NCBI GenBank assembly: GCA_033439795.1
Contig: JAUTDP010000014.1
Location: 1,054,001-1,118,000, forward strand
Origin: Sordaria brevicollis
Taxonomy: Eukaryota > Ascomycota > Sordariomycetes > Sordariales > Sordariaceae
Direction of reading: 5' to 3'
Length of the DNA stretch: 64,000 bases
A program made the translations under genes and the position numbers. The notes beneath the pieces were generated by a model. It had not been told where the DNA came from and did not search any database. It saw only the letters and a program-made list of their open reading frames with translations. Below, piece by piece: positions 11,300 through 22,039 of the stretch (positions are counted from its first letter, which is position 1; the number at the start of each line of letters is the position of its first letter).

Positions 11300-12800
11300 G
11301 ATTCCGCTCTTAAAAATTATATTCCGCTTTATATTTCGGCGGTTTAAATAATCCGTTCGGGGAGGGAGGGTATAAATATATTTAAAAATCCGGATTTATA
11401 ATAATTTTAATTATAGATAGAACCCTACGATTCTTTATATTAGTAAATAAAGGAAATTATCCTATATAATAATCGTTATTTTGATCCGTCCTTAAAATTT
11501 AAAATTTAAATCGCGGATTATTCTATTGATTCCCTTAGCCGCTTTCGTTATTAGGACCGTTTTTAAGTATTAAAAGCCTTTGTATATATTAAGTCCGAAT
11601 TAATTATATTATTTGATACCGATTAACGTTTTAATATCCTTCGTATTATTTTAATTTAAATTATTTATAATTTGTATATATTAAAATACTTTAGTAAAGA
11701 AGGTATTATTATAATACTTTTTCGGTATTTTTACTAGCCTTTCTTTAATTTTTACGTTTAGTAATTCCTCCGTAATTATTATATATATAGTTTTACGAAG
11801 GTTTAGAAGAAATAGAAAAAAGGCTTTTTATATTTATTATTAATTTTAGAATAATTTAATAAAAATATATAAATAAATTTTATTACCGATTTTCTAAAAT
11901 TTAACGGCAATATTTATTTTTAGGTTATAAAAGATAAATTTAATAAAATTGTATTCTTTAAATTTATACTTTTTATAGAAGTTAAATTCTATGCCGAACG
12001 TTTCTTCTAATATTTTATTCGCTATTATAATTTCTTAAAGTCTATTGTTAACGATTGTAGTTCTAATTAAATTAGCCGCTTCTAAATTAAATTATATAAA
12101 TTTTTAAATATTAAACGTTTATTTAATACCGTTTATTATTTATAAATTAATAAAGGCCCGGAGTATATAAATTAAAAAATTTACGCCTATTTATATATAA
12201 TCGTTAATTACGTTTAAAATAATTAGAATAAATAATATTCTATAGTATAATTGGTTATTAATAACCGGATTAATATTTTAATAGGTATATTTCTATTTTT
12301 CGTTATTTATAGGTTCGATTTTGAATTCCCGGTCTCTGTAGTCGAAAACCCCTCTAATCGTTAACCTTTACCCTTATTTTTTAAAAAGCGGGCTTAAGAA
12401 TTCGTTAAAAAATTATAATAAATTACAAATTTATATTAAATTATTATAGCGGCCGTTATTTAAAAGTAAAAGAAATTCGCTAATTGTAATTGGTAATTTA
12501 TAGAATACTTCGTAATTGGGAATAAAATTTAATTTAATTTTAAGAATTATATTACCGACTATTTAAAAAAGAAATTTAATTAGCTCTATACGAAATATAC
12601 CGTTTCGAAGGTATTATTTCCTTATATAGTCGAATTATTTAAGTTTCCCCGCGCTATTTATAACGTTTTTTATATCGATCTCCTACGTAAAATTATTAAT
12701 AACCTTCTCCTTAAATAAAAATTTATTAATAAATAACTTCCAGTTATTAAAATTGAAGGAAAATCGGAATATTAAATAGAAGAGATTCTCTATATTAATA
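11300..12800 (+). pseudogene. Integrase remnant of the Gypsy element
   Basis: This stretch lies downstream of RNase H. At about 11,730-11,800 the frame reads RYFY-stop-PFFNFYV and then FLRNYYIYS. This fits the HHCC zinc-binding N-terminus of retroviral-type integrases (H-F-x-W-P, then C-x-x-C) with both Cys changed to Tyr. The DDE core cannot be traced continuously by eye. Position after RNase H supports Ty3/Gypsy order. Confidence 0.6.
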
Positions 12801-14651
12801 CCGCTAAAAGGAGAAGAGGTTTAATAAAAAAGGTTTTAATTAAATAGAAGGAATATTAGGATTTAATATAAAAATTATTATAGAATTTTAAAAATATTAT
12901 CGTTCTAAATAAATTCGAAGTTTAATATAATTTAATTACGGATAACGACGGTTTAATCGACCGATATATTAAGAAATTCCTATAAAAGGTTATAAACGGG
13001 GCGAAATATATTATAAGCGGAGTAAGGGATTTTTAAATATAAATTAGAATAAATAATAAATTAATTGGAGTAGAATTCTAGCGAAATTAATAACCGGTTT
13101 AATTTAAATACCTTTTATTAAATTATTTTTTATTATTTCCGATATAAATTCCTTAATAATAGTTTCTTCTTCCTCTTTATAATCGGATATATAAATATTA
13201 GCGAAATTATAAACGTTTAGAAATTTATAAATATAATAGCGAAAAGTAAGAGGTGTAAAATAGTAATTCTTTAGGCGCGAAAGCCTAACGGTAATAAAAG
13301 AAGAAGAGAATAAAGGGCGGATATTATATTTAAAGCGGATATTTAAAAGGAGATATTACGCTTCCTATTATTTAAATTTATTATATTACTTTTTATTATT
13401 TCCTTTAACCTCCTTTCCCTTTTTTTTTTCTTCGCTAACGAGGGCTATACGGTAACGGTTTTTTTAATAACGGCGGTAATAGCGGTAGCGGTAATATTGG
13501 TAGCGGTAATATTAATAATAATAATTTTAATATTAGCGGCGTAAATATTATAATCTTCGATTAAGTAATTAAAATTTATATATTAATTATTTATTTACTT
13601 TACTTTCTTTATATTAATTATTAAATTAAATAATTATTCCTTAAAATTTTCGAATTTATAAATTCGCTTTTTAAAAGTTTAAATCTTTATAATATTAACC
13701 GAACCGTTAGTAATTTTAATAAAAGAAGAAGGTTCTATAGGAAGCGCTTTAGCGGTAATTTAATTAATAAAATTGTTAAATCGTATTAATAATTTAAAGA
13801 ACTATTAGGTAAAAGAAGAAAGGAAATTTACGTAAAAATGAAATTTTATTTTTTTAAAATTTAAAATCCTAATAAAATTTTAAACGTAATAAAATAACTA
13901 TTATAAAAATCTTTAAATATATACCCTTTAATATATTAAATTTTAAAGGTAGATTAAATTTAAATAAAAACGGGCTTATAATTTTTATAAACGTATTAAT
14001 AAAGTAAATACGTAAAAGTGGAAGAGCTTTCGTTAAATATAATATAATTATACTTATTAATTAAATAGCTTTTATATTAAGAATTTTAGGGTTTAGCCCC
14101 GAATAAAACGTATTCGCGAATATCGTCGAGAATAGATTTACTAGCTACGCCGGCGGCGGTAATATTAAGTTAAATTTAACGGGGCTTTAATAGGGTAATA
14201 GGCTTAGGAATAGCGATTTTAATAACGCCCTTATTATAACGAAAGGTAAGAGTAGGAGTAAACGGCGGGGTAAGCGAATTAATAGTTTCTTATAGGGTTA
14301 GGAATTTGCAGAAGAATTCGAATTGGGTAATAGTAGCAGGAATATTTATTTTAATAGCGATTAATTAATAATTAATTAATACGCCCGTAAAAGGATTAAT
14401 AGGAGGGATAATAATAATAATAATAAAAATAATAGAGGTAATAGAAATATATTTAGTACGCGCTAGTAGGAGTGTGCGCTATTTAATATTTACGGTTTTA
14501 GTTATTCGATAAGTTAAAAGAGGAAAAAGGAGAGGGAGAGAAAAAGAAGGAGAAGCGCGGGGTATATATTAAGGGTATATATTGGTAGCCTATCGTTTGA
14601 TATTTGGGGTTTACGTAACTATATATTTATTTATATATAATATTTTTAATT

Positions 14652-14668
14652 AGAGGAGAAGAGGGGGG
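14652..14668 (+). promoter_or_regulatory. Polypurine tract for plus-strand priming
   Basis: An uninterrupted 17-purine run (agaggagaagagggggg) ends four bases before the 3' LTR. This is the position where plus-strand DNA synthesis is primed in LTR retrotransposons. Confidence 0.8.
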
Positions 14669-14672
14669 TTAA

Positions 14673-14923
14673 TATTATAGGGCTAATGCCCGTAGTTGAA
14701 TTTAATTAGTACTACTAGTTGTGCCGTTAGACGGTCCGTTAGTCGGGCCGTTAATTGCAATCCTTACCGCTATAATAAGCGGAGTGGCCCGTACCTAATC
14801 CTTAAAAGGATAGCTGGCTAATGCCGCCCAAAGGGCGCTTCCCTTCCTCCCTTTTCCTCTTCGTAGAACCTTATCGATTCGTTAAGACCTAGCATCTGTG
14901 CCAACTATGCTGTGCCCCTTACA
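14673..14923 (+). repeat. 3' LTR of the Gypsy element
   Basis: It is the partner of the 7473-7723 LTR at a constant 7,200-bp offset. It keeps a cleaner 3' end (tgtgccccttaca), followed directly by the target-site copy CTTAT. The two LTRs differ by C-T/G-A transitions distributed over both copies. Confidence 0.9.
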
Positions 14924-14928
14924 CTTAT

Positions 14929-16180
14929 CTTAATAATAATAACGATTATCGACGTTCGAAGCGGATATTATAATTTAACGCCCGTATAAGAAAGGTTAAT
15001 ACCGGTTTAAATAATAGCAACGACAATAAAGAAAAAGCTTTTACATAATTATAATATTCTTAGATTTAATTTTAATAATTTTAAATTTAATCTTAATAAT
15101 TATAATTAGACCGATTACGATTAAATTTTCTTCGTATTATTCTAAAAAATAATAATCCGATTACTATTCGAACTTCCTTTTTACCGCTTATTTTTATTAA
15201 TTTAAAAATTATATTTAAAATTCCCGCTACTTCCTCCTTTATTAATTATTTAATATAATATTCGCAATCAATCCTTCCTTAAACCCCCCCTCCTTAATAA
15301 TAATAATAATTAACCGCTATTATTATATAATTATTTCGACGATTTATTATATTTCGAACTCTATTAAAGCTGCGTTAAAAGAAGAGGTCGGTTAATTAAT
15401 CCGTAATTTAATAACTTATTATCTTACTTAGTATTAAGGGTATTAATTACGTTTTATTAAATTTAACCGAAGATAGCGGTAATAAATCCCCTATAGTATA
15501 GAGAAATGAGTAAGCGGTTGAAAAATAGCGTATATTAACCAATAAATAATATATAAAAGAATAAATTAAGGAATTTACTATTAGAGAGGTAGCCGTTTAA
15601 TAGGTTCTTATTATAAAATCCCGTATTTTAAAAAAAGTTTAAAATCCGCTATTAATTTTTAATTTTATAATTATTTATATTATATACTTTAGAATATAAT
15701 TATAAGATTATTATTTTAACAGGTTTAAAATTAAATTCGGTAAATTATTTATTAACTTTATAGTCGAATAAGTTATTATCGAAAAAGAATTCGATAATAT
15801 TATTAATTAGGTTAATTATAATTATTTTAATTTTAATTTTAAATATAAAATTTAATAATATTAATATTTATTTAAAGACATTATTATTAATAAATTTAAT
15901 ATTACAGGGATAAAACGTAAATTCGAAATATAATATTTTAATTAGACCGTTGGCGTATAAAATAATAGGCGGATTACGTTATTTTAAATTCGTATCCTTT
16001 TTAATTATTATTATATTAATAAAAAGGATTCTTTATTTAAATATTATAATATTTCGAAAATAATATATAATTTATTATTATAATTAGCCGATATTTATTA
16101 CGTAAAAATTACGACTTAATTACGTATTTTTGGTAATTTTTTTAAAAATTTAAAAAAAGAATTAGAAGAGTCGTATATTC
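14929..16180. other. Older repeat sequence split by the Gypsy insertion
   Basis: Before the Gypsy insertion this stretch was contiguous with 7,241-7,467. It is RIP-mutated throughout. Short open pieces occur on the plus strand (for example around 15,060-15,250), but I recognise no domain. It ends at the start of the second 0.78-kb direct repeat. Confidence 0.5.
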
Positions 16181-16968
16181 TATTTACCCGTAGTATACTT
16201 ACCCTTCGAATTTTGAGTTTTAACGACCGTATTGTGCGCGTTTAATTTCGATTTAATAATTACCTTCGTTATATAAATATACCCGGTAATATTAACGTTA
16301 CGACGCCCGTATTTATACGTAGTAAAATAGTAAATAAAGGATTAGAAAAGAAGAGGTTTAAATCGATTACTAATTTAATATTAGAAAATTATTATAAGAA
16401 GAGGGATATTAAATATAAAATAGAAAAGGAGGGTAAAATAAGGGAGAGGTTAATATATAACGAATTAGTTAAATTATATAAATATATAGATAAGCGGTAG
16501 TATAAAAATTATTATAATAAGAATTTATATTATTTTTATTACGTATTCCCTAATTAGAAAGATTATTATTTTATTATTAATAAATAAATTAGGGAATAGG
16601 TTGCCGTTATTATAATATAGAAGGTTACGTTAACGTCGCCGTTTATTAAAATAATATCCGTATAGTTTAAATTTTACAATTACTATAATAATAGTTATTA
16701 AATTTAAATTAGTATTATTATATTTAATTAAAATAGTCTTTAATAATTTTATCCTCTATATATAGTAGGTAAACGCGGCTATTAACCCCTTTAAATATTT
16801 AATTTTACGCTCTAGAATAGTTATTAATAAGCGAATGGTAATATATATAATATTATTAGCGTTAGCGGTACCCTAATATAATTTACCTTACTTACGTAGC
16901 TTACTACGTTTCCTTTTATTAATTATGGGGGTATAGGGATAGGGACTATAGCGCCTACTTTAATTAAT
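16180..16968. repeat. 0.78-kb direct repeat, copy 2
   Basis: It is collinear with 6,390-7,178 and ends gcgcctactttaattaa. The 2.38-kb Tc1/mariner-like unit starts immediately after it. See copy 1 for the shared properties. Confidence 0.8.
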
Positions 16969-19350
16969 AAACCCTCTTTACTATTTCTCCCTATTTAGAC
17001 TAGTATTAGTGCTAGTACCTTATAAAAGGGGGGCTCCAGCTCCCGCGCGAGCGACCTTCAACTTTCTTCTCCTCTTCCCTCTTTACTACTAAATCGATTA
17101 GTTAATGCTTTTATTATTAAATTTTTTAAATAATTAATATTTAAATACGCGCTGCGGTCTCGTAAAAATAATAGGTTATACGATTCCTTATTCGAAATTT
17201 AAAAATCCTTTATAGTAGATCGGTTTACCCTTTATTAAACGTATATTTTACCTTTAAATTAATATATTACGTATAGTATCGATAAAGGTATTTATAATAT
17301 AATTAAATAATTAATTAAAGAATTTTTATATTTTAAGAAGGATTATATTTAATAATTGTTATTATTAGTGCGGGTAATATTAACGCCAACGTAGGCGGCT
17401 TTAAAATTTATATTAACGTAAATATTAATATAAATATTAAAAATTGTATAAATATAATAATAAGAATTATAAATTATCGACTTTAAATTATTTACGTTAT
17501 TTATATAAATTATAGGTAAATAATCTCCTTTCTTTCTATTAAATACGATATTAACCGCCGTTTTCTTATAAATACCTTTGCCTAAGATTCCCTATAGTAA
17601 AACTTTCGTAATGCGGATTATTATAACCCCTCTAATTATAACGCCGGTGACGACTTATTGTATAGTAATTTTATTAAAGAATATAATAATAATAAAGATA
17701 GCGACCCCGATTATATATAGACCGACGTAATTGCGAGCGAATATAAGTCTATTAAAGAGGATAAAGAGCTTTAAATAAAAGGGGGATTATATATATTAAT
17801 ATTATTATTATAAATAATAATAAATTTAATTTGTTTTTATATTCTGTTAATACTTTTAATACTTTTAATATTTTTTCGATTATTATAAATAATAATAGAT
17901 TTAAAGGATTTTTCGTTATTAAATTATATAATTAAATTATGTAATTAAATTATACGATTAAATTACTTAAATAAATTGTATATATTCGACTATATTTATT
18001 ATTATATTTTTACTATATAATTTAATATCTTTTATTACGATATTATTCCTATTATTCGAAATTTATAATAATATTTATTATATAGGGTACTATAATCTTT
18101 AAGCTCGTATACCTCGTTAAATTCGTTATAAAATACGTTAACTTTATAATAATAATTTTATATAGTTAATACCCTTTACCTAATTTTTATTACCGCTTTA
18201 ATAAAGAATTTTTTCAACTTTTCTACTTTTAATAAATCTTTATTTTTTTATAAATAATAGCGTTTAATATAAACCTTTAAATTATTAAAGTATATTTTTA
18301 TAGGGTTAAAATTTAGGGAATATAGAGGTAGGAATTATAATAATATATTATAGTTATTATATACGTCCTTAATAAATTACGCTTTATATTATAATACCTT
18401 ATTTATTATTAAAATATTATTACAATTAGGGAAAGGATTTATCTTAGGTAATATACTCTTTTATATTTATATAACGAAATTATCGGTATTGGTAGCTCCT
18501 CTATAATAAAATACATCGATAAAGCTATTAATAAATATAATTAATAATAGGTAGAAGCGTTACCCTTTTATAAATATACTATCGGTCTATATAAATATAC
18601 CTTTTAACGCTTAATTAATACGATATAAATTATCTTTTTTATTAATATTAAATTTATTATAAAAGACGTATATTTCCGTTGAAAATTTCGAAACCTTTTT
18701 TAATTAATTTAATTTTAATAGATCGTTATATTAAGAAGTTTTATACGTTATCCTTTTATTAATTTATTACGCTTTTTTAAAATAACGGGAGATTATAGAA
18801 ATTAATATATATATATTATATTAGATAATTAATTAATATTAGATTTTATTAAGGTATAAATACGGTTTATTATTTAAGAATTTTACGACCTTTTATATAT
18901 TATAAATTAAATATTACTATAGTTAATCATACGTATAATATTATTTATATTAATTTCTATTATTTAAAGAATTAATTTAATAGCGTTTTTAATAGTACGA
19001 AGCTTTGGGTATAAATCGTTAATCCTATTATACGTTTATTTAAGGCGTTAAATTTAGCGTTTATTTAGATTAATAGTTTGCGCGATTTTTTTAAGGTATT
19101 CGCTAATAATTAGTATAATATATATTATTAGTCTTTATTAGTAGTTAGATTGGTGCGGTATAGCTACGATGATTTTCGATTGCGAGAATTTTAAAATTCG
19201 ATAAAAATTATTAAATTTGGGTGTATTTTGAATAAAAAATAATAGAGATATTAAAGTTCTACGATATAGTATATTATTTTTTATATAAATTATATTGCGT
19301 AGCGGTTAAACTAGAGTGGGGATTAATATAATATTTATAAAATATAGTAA
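16969..19350 (-). mobile_element. Tc1/mariner-like 2.38-kb unit, tandem copy 1
   Basis: This is one of two head-to-tail copies (offset about 2,380). It starts taaaccctctttactatttctccct and ends with tagagtggggatt and a short tail. A minus-strand transposase remnant fills the right half (about 18,050-19,130). The left half (about 16,990-17,800) has a separate decayed plus-strand frame of no recognised family. A GC-richer patch (ggctccagctcccgcgcgagcg, about 17,034-17,055) is conserved in both copies. The ends are not obvious inverted repeats, so the true element boundary inside the unit is uncertain. Confidence 0.75.
18050..19130 (-). pseudogene. Tc1/mariner DDE transposase remnant, copy 1
   Basis: The minus strand at 18,331-18,299 reads L-P-L-Y-S-L-N-F-N-P-I. 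This is the P-P-Y-S-P-D-x-N-P-I(E) signature next to the third catalytic acidic residue of Tc1/mariner (DDE_3) transposases. The two Pro-to-Leu changes and the Asp-to-Asn change are all RIP-type. Upstream on the same strand a segment containing FIDVFYYRGATNTDNFV and PKINPFPNCNN leads into it, as expected for the DDE core. Several TAA/TAG stops at plausible Gln or Trp codons inactivate it. Confidence 0.8.
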
Positions 19351-21716
19351 GCCCTCTTTACTATCTTTCCCTACCTAGAATAGTATTAGTGCTAGTACCT
19401 TATAGAAAGGGGGCTCTAGCTCTCGCGTAAGCGACCCTTAACCTTCTTTTCCTCTTCCCTCTTTACTATTAAATTAATTAATTAATACCCTTATTATTAA
19501 ATTTTTTAAATAATTAATATTTAAATATACGTTGCGGTTTCGTAAAAATAACGGATTATACGATTCTTTATTCGAAATTTAAAAATCCCTTATAACAAGT
19601 CGGCTTACCCTCTATTAAATACGTATTTTATTTTTAAATTAATATATTGCATATAATATCGATAAAGGTATTTATAATATAATTAAACAATCGATTAAAG
19701 AATTCTTATATTTTAAGAAGGATTATATTTAATAATTATTATTATTAATATAGGTAATATTAATACCAATACGGGCGGTTCTAGAATTTATATTAACGTA
19801 AATATTAACGTAGGTATTAGAAATTATATAAATATAATAATAAGAGTTATAAATTATCGACCTTAAATTATTTATATTATTTATATAAATTATAAGTAAG
19901 TAATTTCCCCTCCTTTTATTAAATACGATATTAATTATCGTTTTTTTATAAGTACCTTTATTTAAGATTCTTTATAGTAAGATTTTCGTAACGTAAATTA
20001 TTATAACCTCCTAAATTATAACGCCGGTAACGATTTATTACGTAATAATTTTATTAAAGAATATAATAATAACGAAGATAGCGACCCTAACTGTATATAG
20101 ACTAACGTAATTGCGAACGAATATAAGTTTATTAAAGAGGATAAAGAACTTTAAATAAAAAAGGGATTATATATATTAGTATTATTATTATAAATAATGA
20201 TAGATTTAATTTATTTTTATACTCTTTTAATACTTTTAGTACTTTTAGTACTTTTTCGATTATTATAAATAATAATAAATTTAAGGGATTTTTCGTTATT
20301 AAATTATACGACTAGACTACGTAATTAAATTATACGATTAAATTACTTAAATAAATTGTATATATTCGATTATATTTATTATTATATATTTATTTTATAA
20401 TTTAATATCCTTTATTATAATATTATTCCTATTATTCGAAATTTATAATAATATTTATTATATAGGGTATTATAGTCTTTAGGCTCGTATACCTCGTTAA
20501 GTTCGTTATAAAGTACGTTAGCTTTATAGTAATAGCTTTATATAGTTAATACCCTTTATTTAATTTTTATTATTACCTTAATAAGGAATTCTTTAAATTT
20601 TTCTACCTTTAGCGAACCCTATTTTCTTATAAATAATAGTATTTAATATAGGCCTTCAAATTATTAAAATATACTTTTATAGGGTTAAAGTCTAAGGAGT
20701 ATAGGGGTAGGAATTATAATAATATATTGTAGTTATTATACGCGTTTTTAATAAATTGCGCTTTATATTATAATACGTTATTTATTATTAGAATATTATT
20801 ATAATTAGGGAAGTGATTTATTTTAAATAATACGCTCTTTTATACTTATATAACGAAATTATTAATATTAATAATTCCTTTATAATAAAATACGTCGATA
20901 AGGCTATTAATAAATATAATTAATAATAAATAGAAACGTTACCCTTTCGTAAATATATTATCGGTCTATATAAATATACTTTTTAGCGCTTAATTAGTAC
21001 GACGTAAATTATCCCTCTTATTAATATTAAATTCGTTATAAAAGACGTATATTTCCGCTAAAAATTTCGAAATTTTTTTTAATTAATTTAATTTTAATAA
21101 ATCGTTATATTAGGAAGCTTTATACGCTATTTTCTTATTAATCTACTACGCCTTCTTAAAATAACGGGAAATTATAGAAATCGATATATATATATCGTAT
21201 TAAGTAGTTAATTAATATTAAATTTTATTAAAATATAAATATAATTTATTATTTAAAAACTTTACAACCTTTTATATACCGCGAATTAAATATTACTATA
21301 ATTAATTATATATATAGTATTATTTATATTAATTTCTATTACCTAAGGAGTTAATTTAATAGCGTTTTTAATAATACGAAGCTTCGGGTATAGGTCGTTA
21401 ATCCTATTATACGTTTATTTAAGGCACTAAATTTAACGCTTATTTAGACTAATAGTCTACGCGATTTTTTTAAAGTATTCGCTAATAATTAGTATAATAT
21501 ATATTATTAGTCTTTATTAGTAGTTAGATTGGTGCGGTATAGTTACGATAATTCTCGATCGCGAGAGTTTTAAAATCCGATAAAAATTATTAAATTTAGG
21601 TGTATTTTAAACAAAAAATAACGGAGATATTAAAGTTCTACGATATAGCATACTATTTTTTATGTAAGTTGTGTTGCGTGGCGGTCAGACTAGAGTGGGG
21701 ATTGACATGGTGTTTA
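19351..21716 (-). mobile_element. Tc1/mariner-like 2.38-kb unit, tandem copy 2
   Basis: It directly follows copy 1 in the same orientation, starting agccctctttactatctttccct. It is RIP-mutated along most of its length, but its last 60 bases (from about 21,657) are nearly unmutated (gtgttgcgtggcggtcagac and so on). They therefore show the original end sequence that is TA-converted in copy 1 and at 7,179-7,240. Confidence 0.75.
20430..21510 (-). pseudogene. Tc1/mariner DDE transposase remnant, copy 2
   Basis: The minus strand at 20,710-20,678 reads L-P-L-Y-S-L-D-F-N-P-I. It is the same motif as copy 1, but the Asp is retained, which confirms the D-to-N change in copy 1 as mutation. The rest aligns with copy 1 at a 2,380-bp offset, with different stops. 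Function is lost in both copies. Confidence 0.8.
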
Positions 21717-21840
21717 CAAGGCACAGCTTTTCGTAATCTCAGTTTAGACCCACTTAATCTCCGAAATTCCACCCCCCCCTTTTTGCGGTAATAGGTTTAA
21801 GCGGGTTTTGCGCGTTTTGGTTGTGTACGGCAAAGTGATA
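21657..21840. other. RIP-poor island at right end of the tandem pair
   Basis: About 180 bp here have normal composition with many CA and TG dinucleotides (ttgacatggtgtttacaagg, ggttgtgtacggcaaagtg). It spans the last 60 bases of tandem copy 2 and about 120 bases of unduplicated flank, then TA-rich sequence resumes near 21,840. No gene is visible. Confidence 0.7.
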
Positions 21841-22039
21841 TAAAATTTTACTTTAATTAGAGTAACGTTAAATTTTACTATTATTAGAGTAATATTAACT
21901 ATTAACGTATATATTACTATAACGCTATTAAAATATTACTTTTATTAGAGTAATATTTATAATATTAGATTTGGATTTTGATTAAATTGAAATATCGTTT
22001 TAAGAATCGGATTTTTTACCGTTCTCCGATTATCGCCCC

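Larger units (their letters stand above)
7473..14923 (+). mobile_element. Complete but RIP-inactivated Ty3/Gypsy LTR retrotransposon
   Basis: Two 251-bp direct repeats (7473-7723 and 14673-14923, offset 7,200) bound a 7,451-bp element. CTTAT occurs immediately outside both ends (7468-7472 and 14924-14928), a perfect 5-bp target duplication. A 17-nt polypurine tract lies just upstream of the 3' LTR. Plus-strand remnants appear in the order Gag, CCHC knuckle, protease, RT, RNase H, integrase. Integrase last defines Ty3/Gypsy rather than Copia. Every coding part is broken by TAA/TAG stops of RIP type. The element is inserted in older repeat sequence between the two 0.78-kb direct repeats. Confidence 0.93.

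Noticed and set aside
16969..21716. Fot1/Pogo-type element
   Set aside because: The decayed motif matches the PPYSPDxNPIE form of Tc1/mariner rather than the Pogo-type ending.
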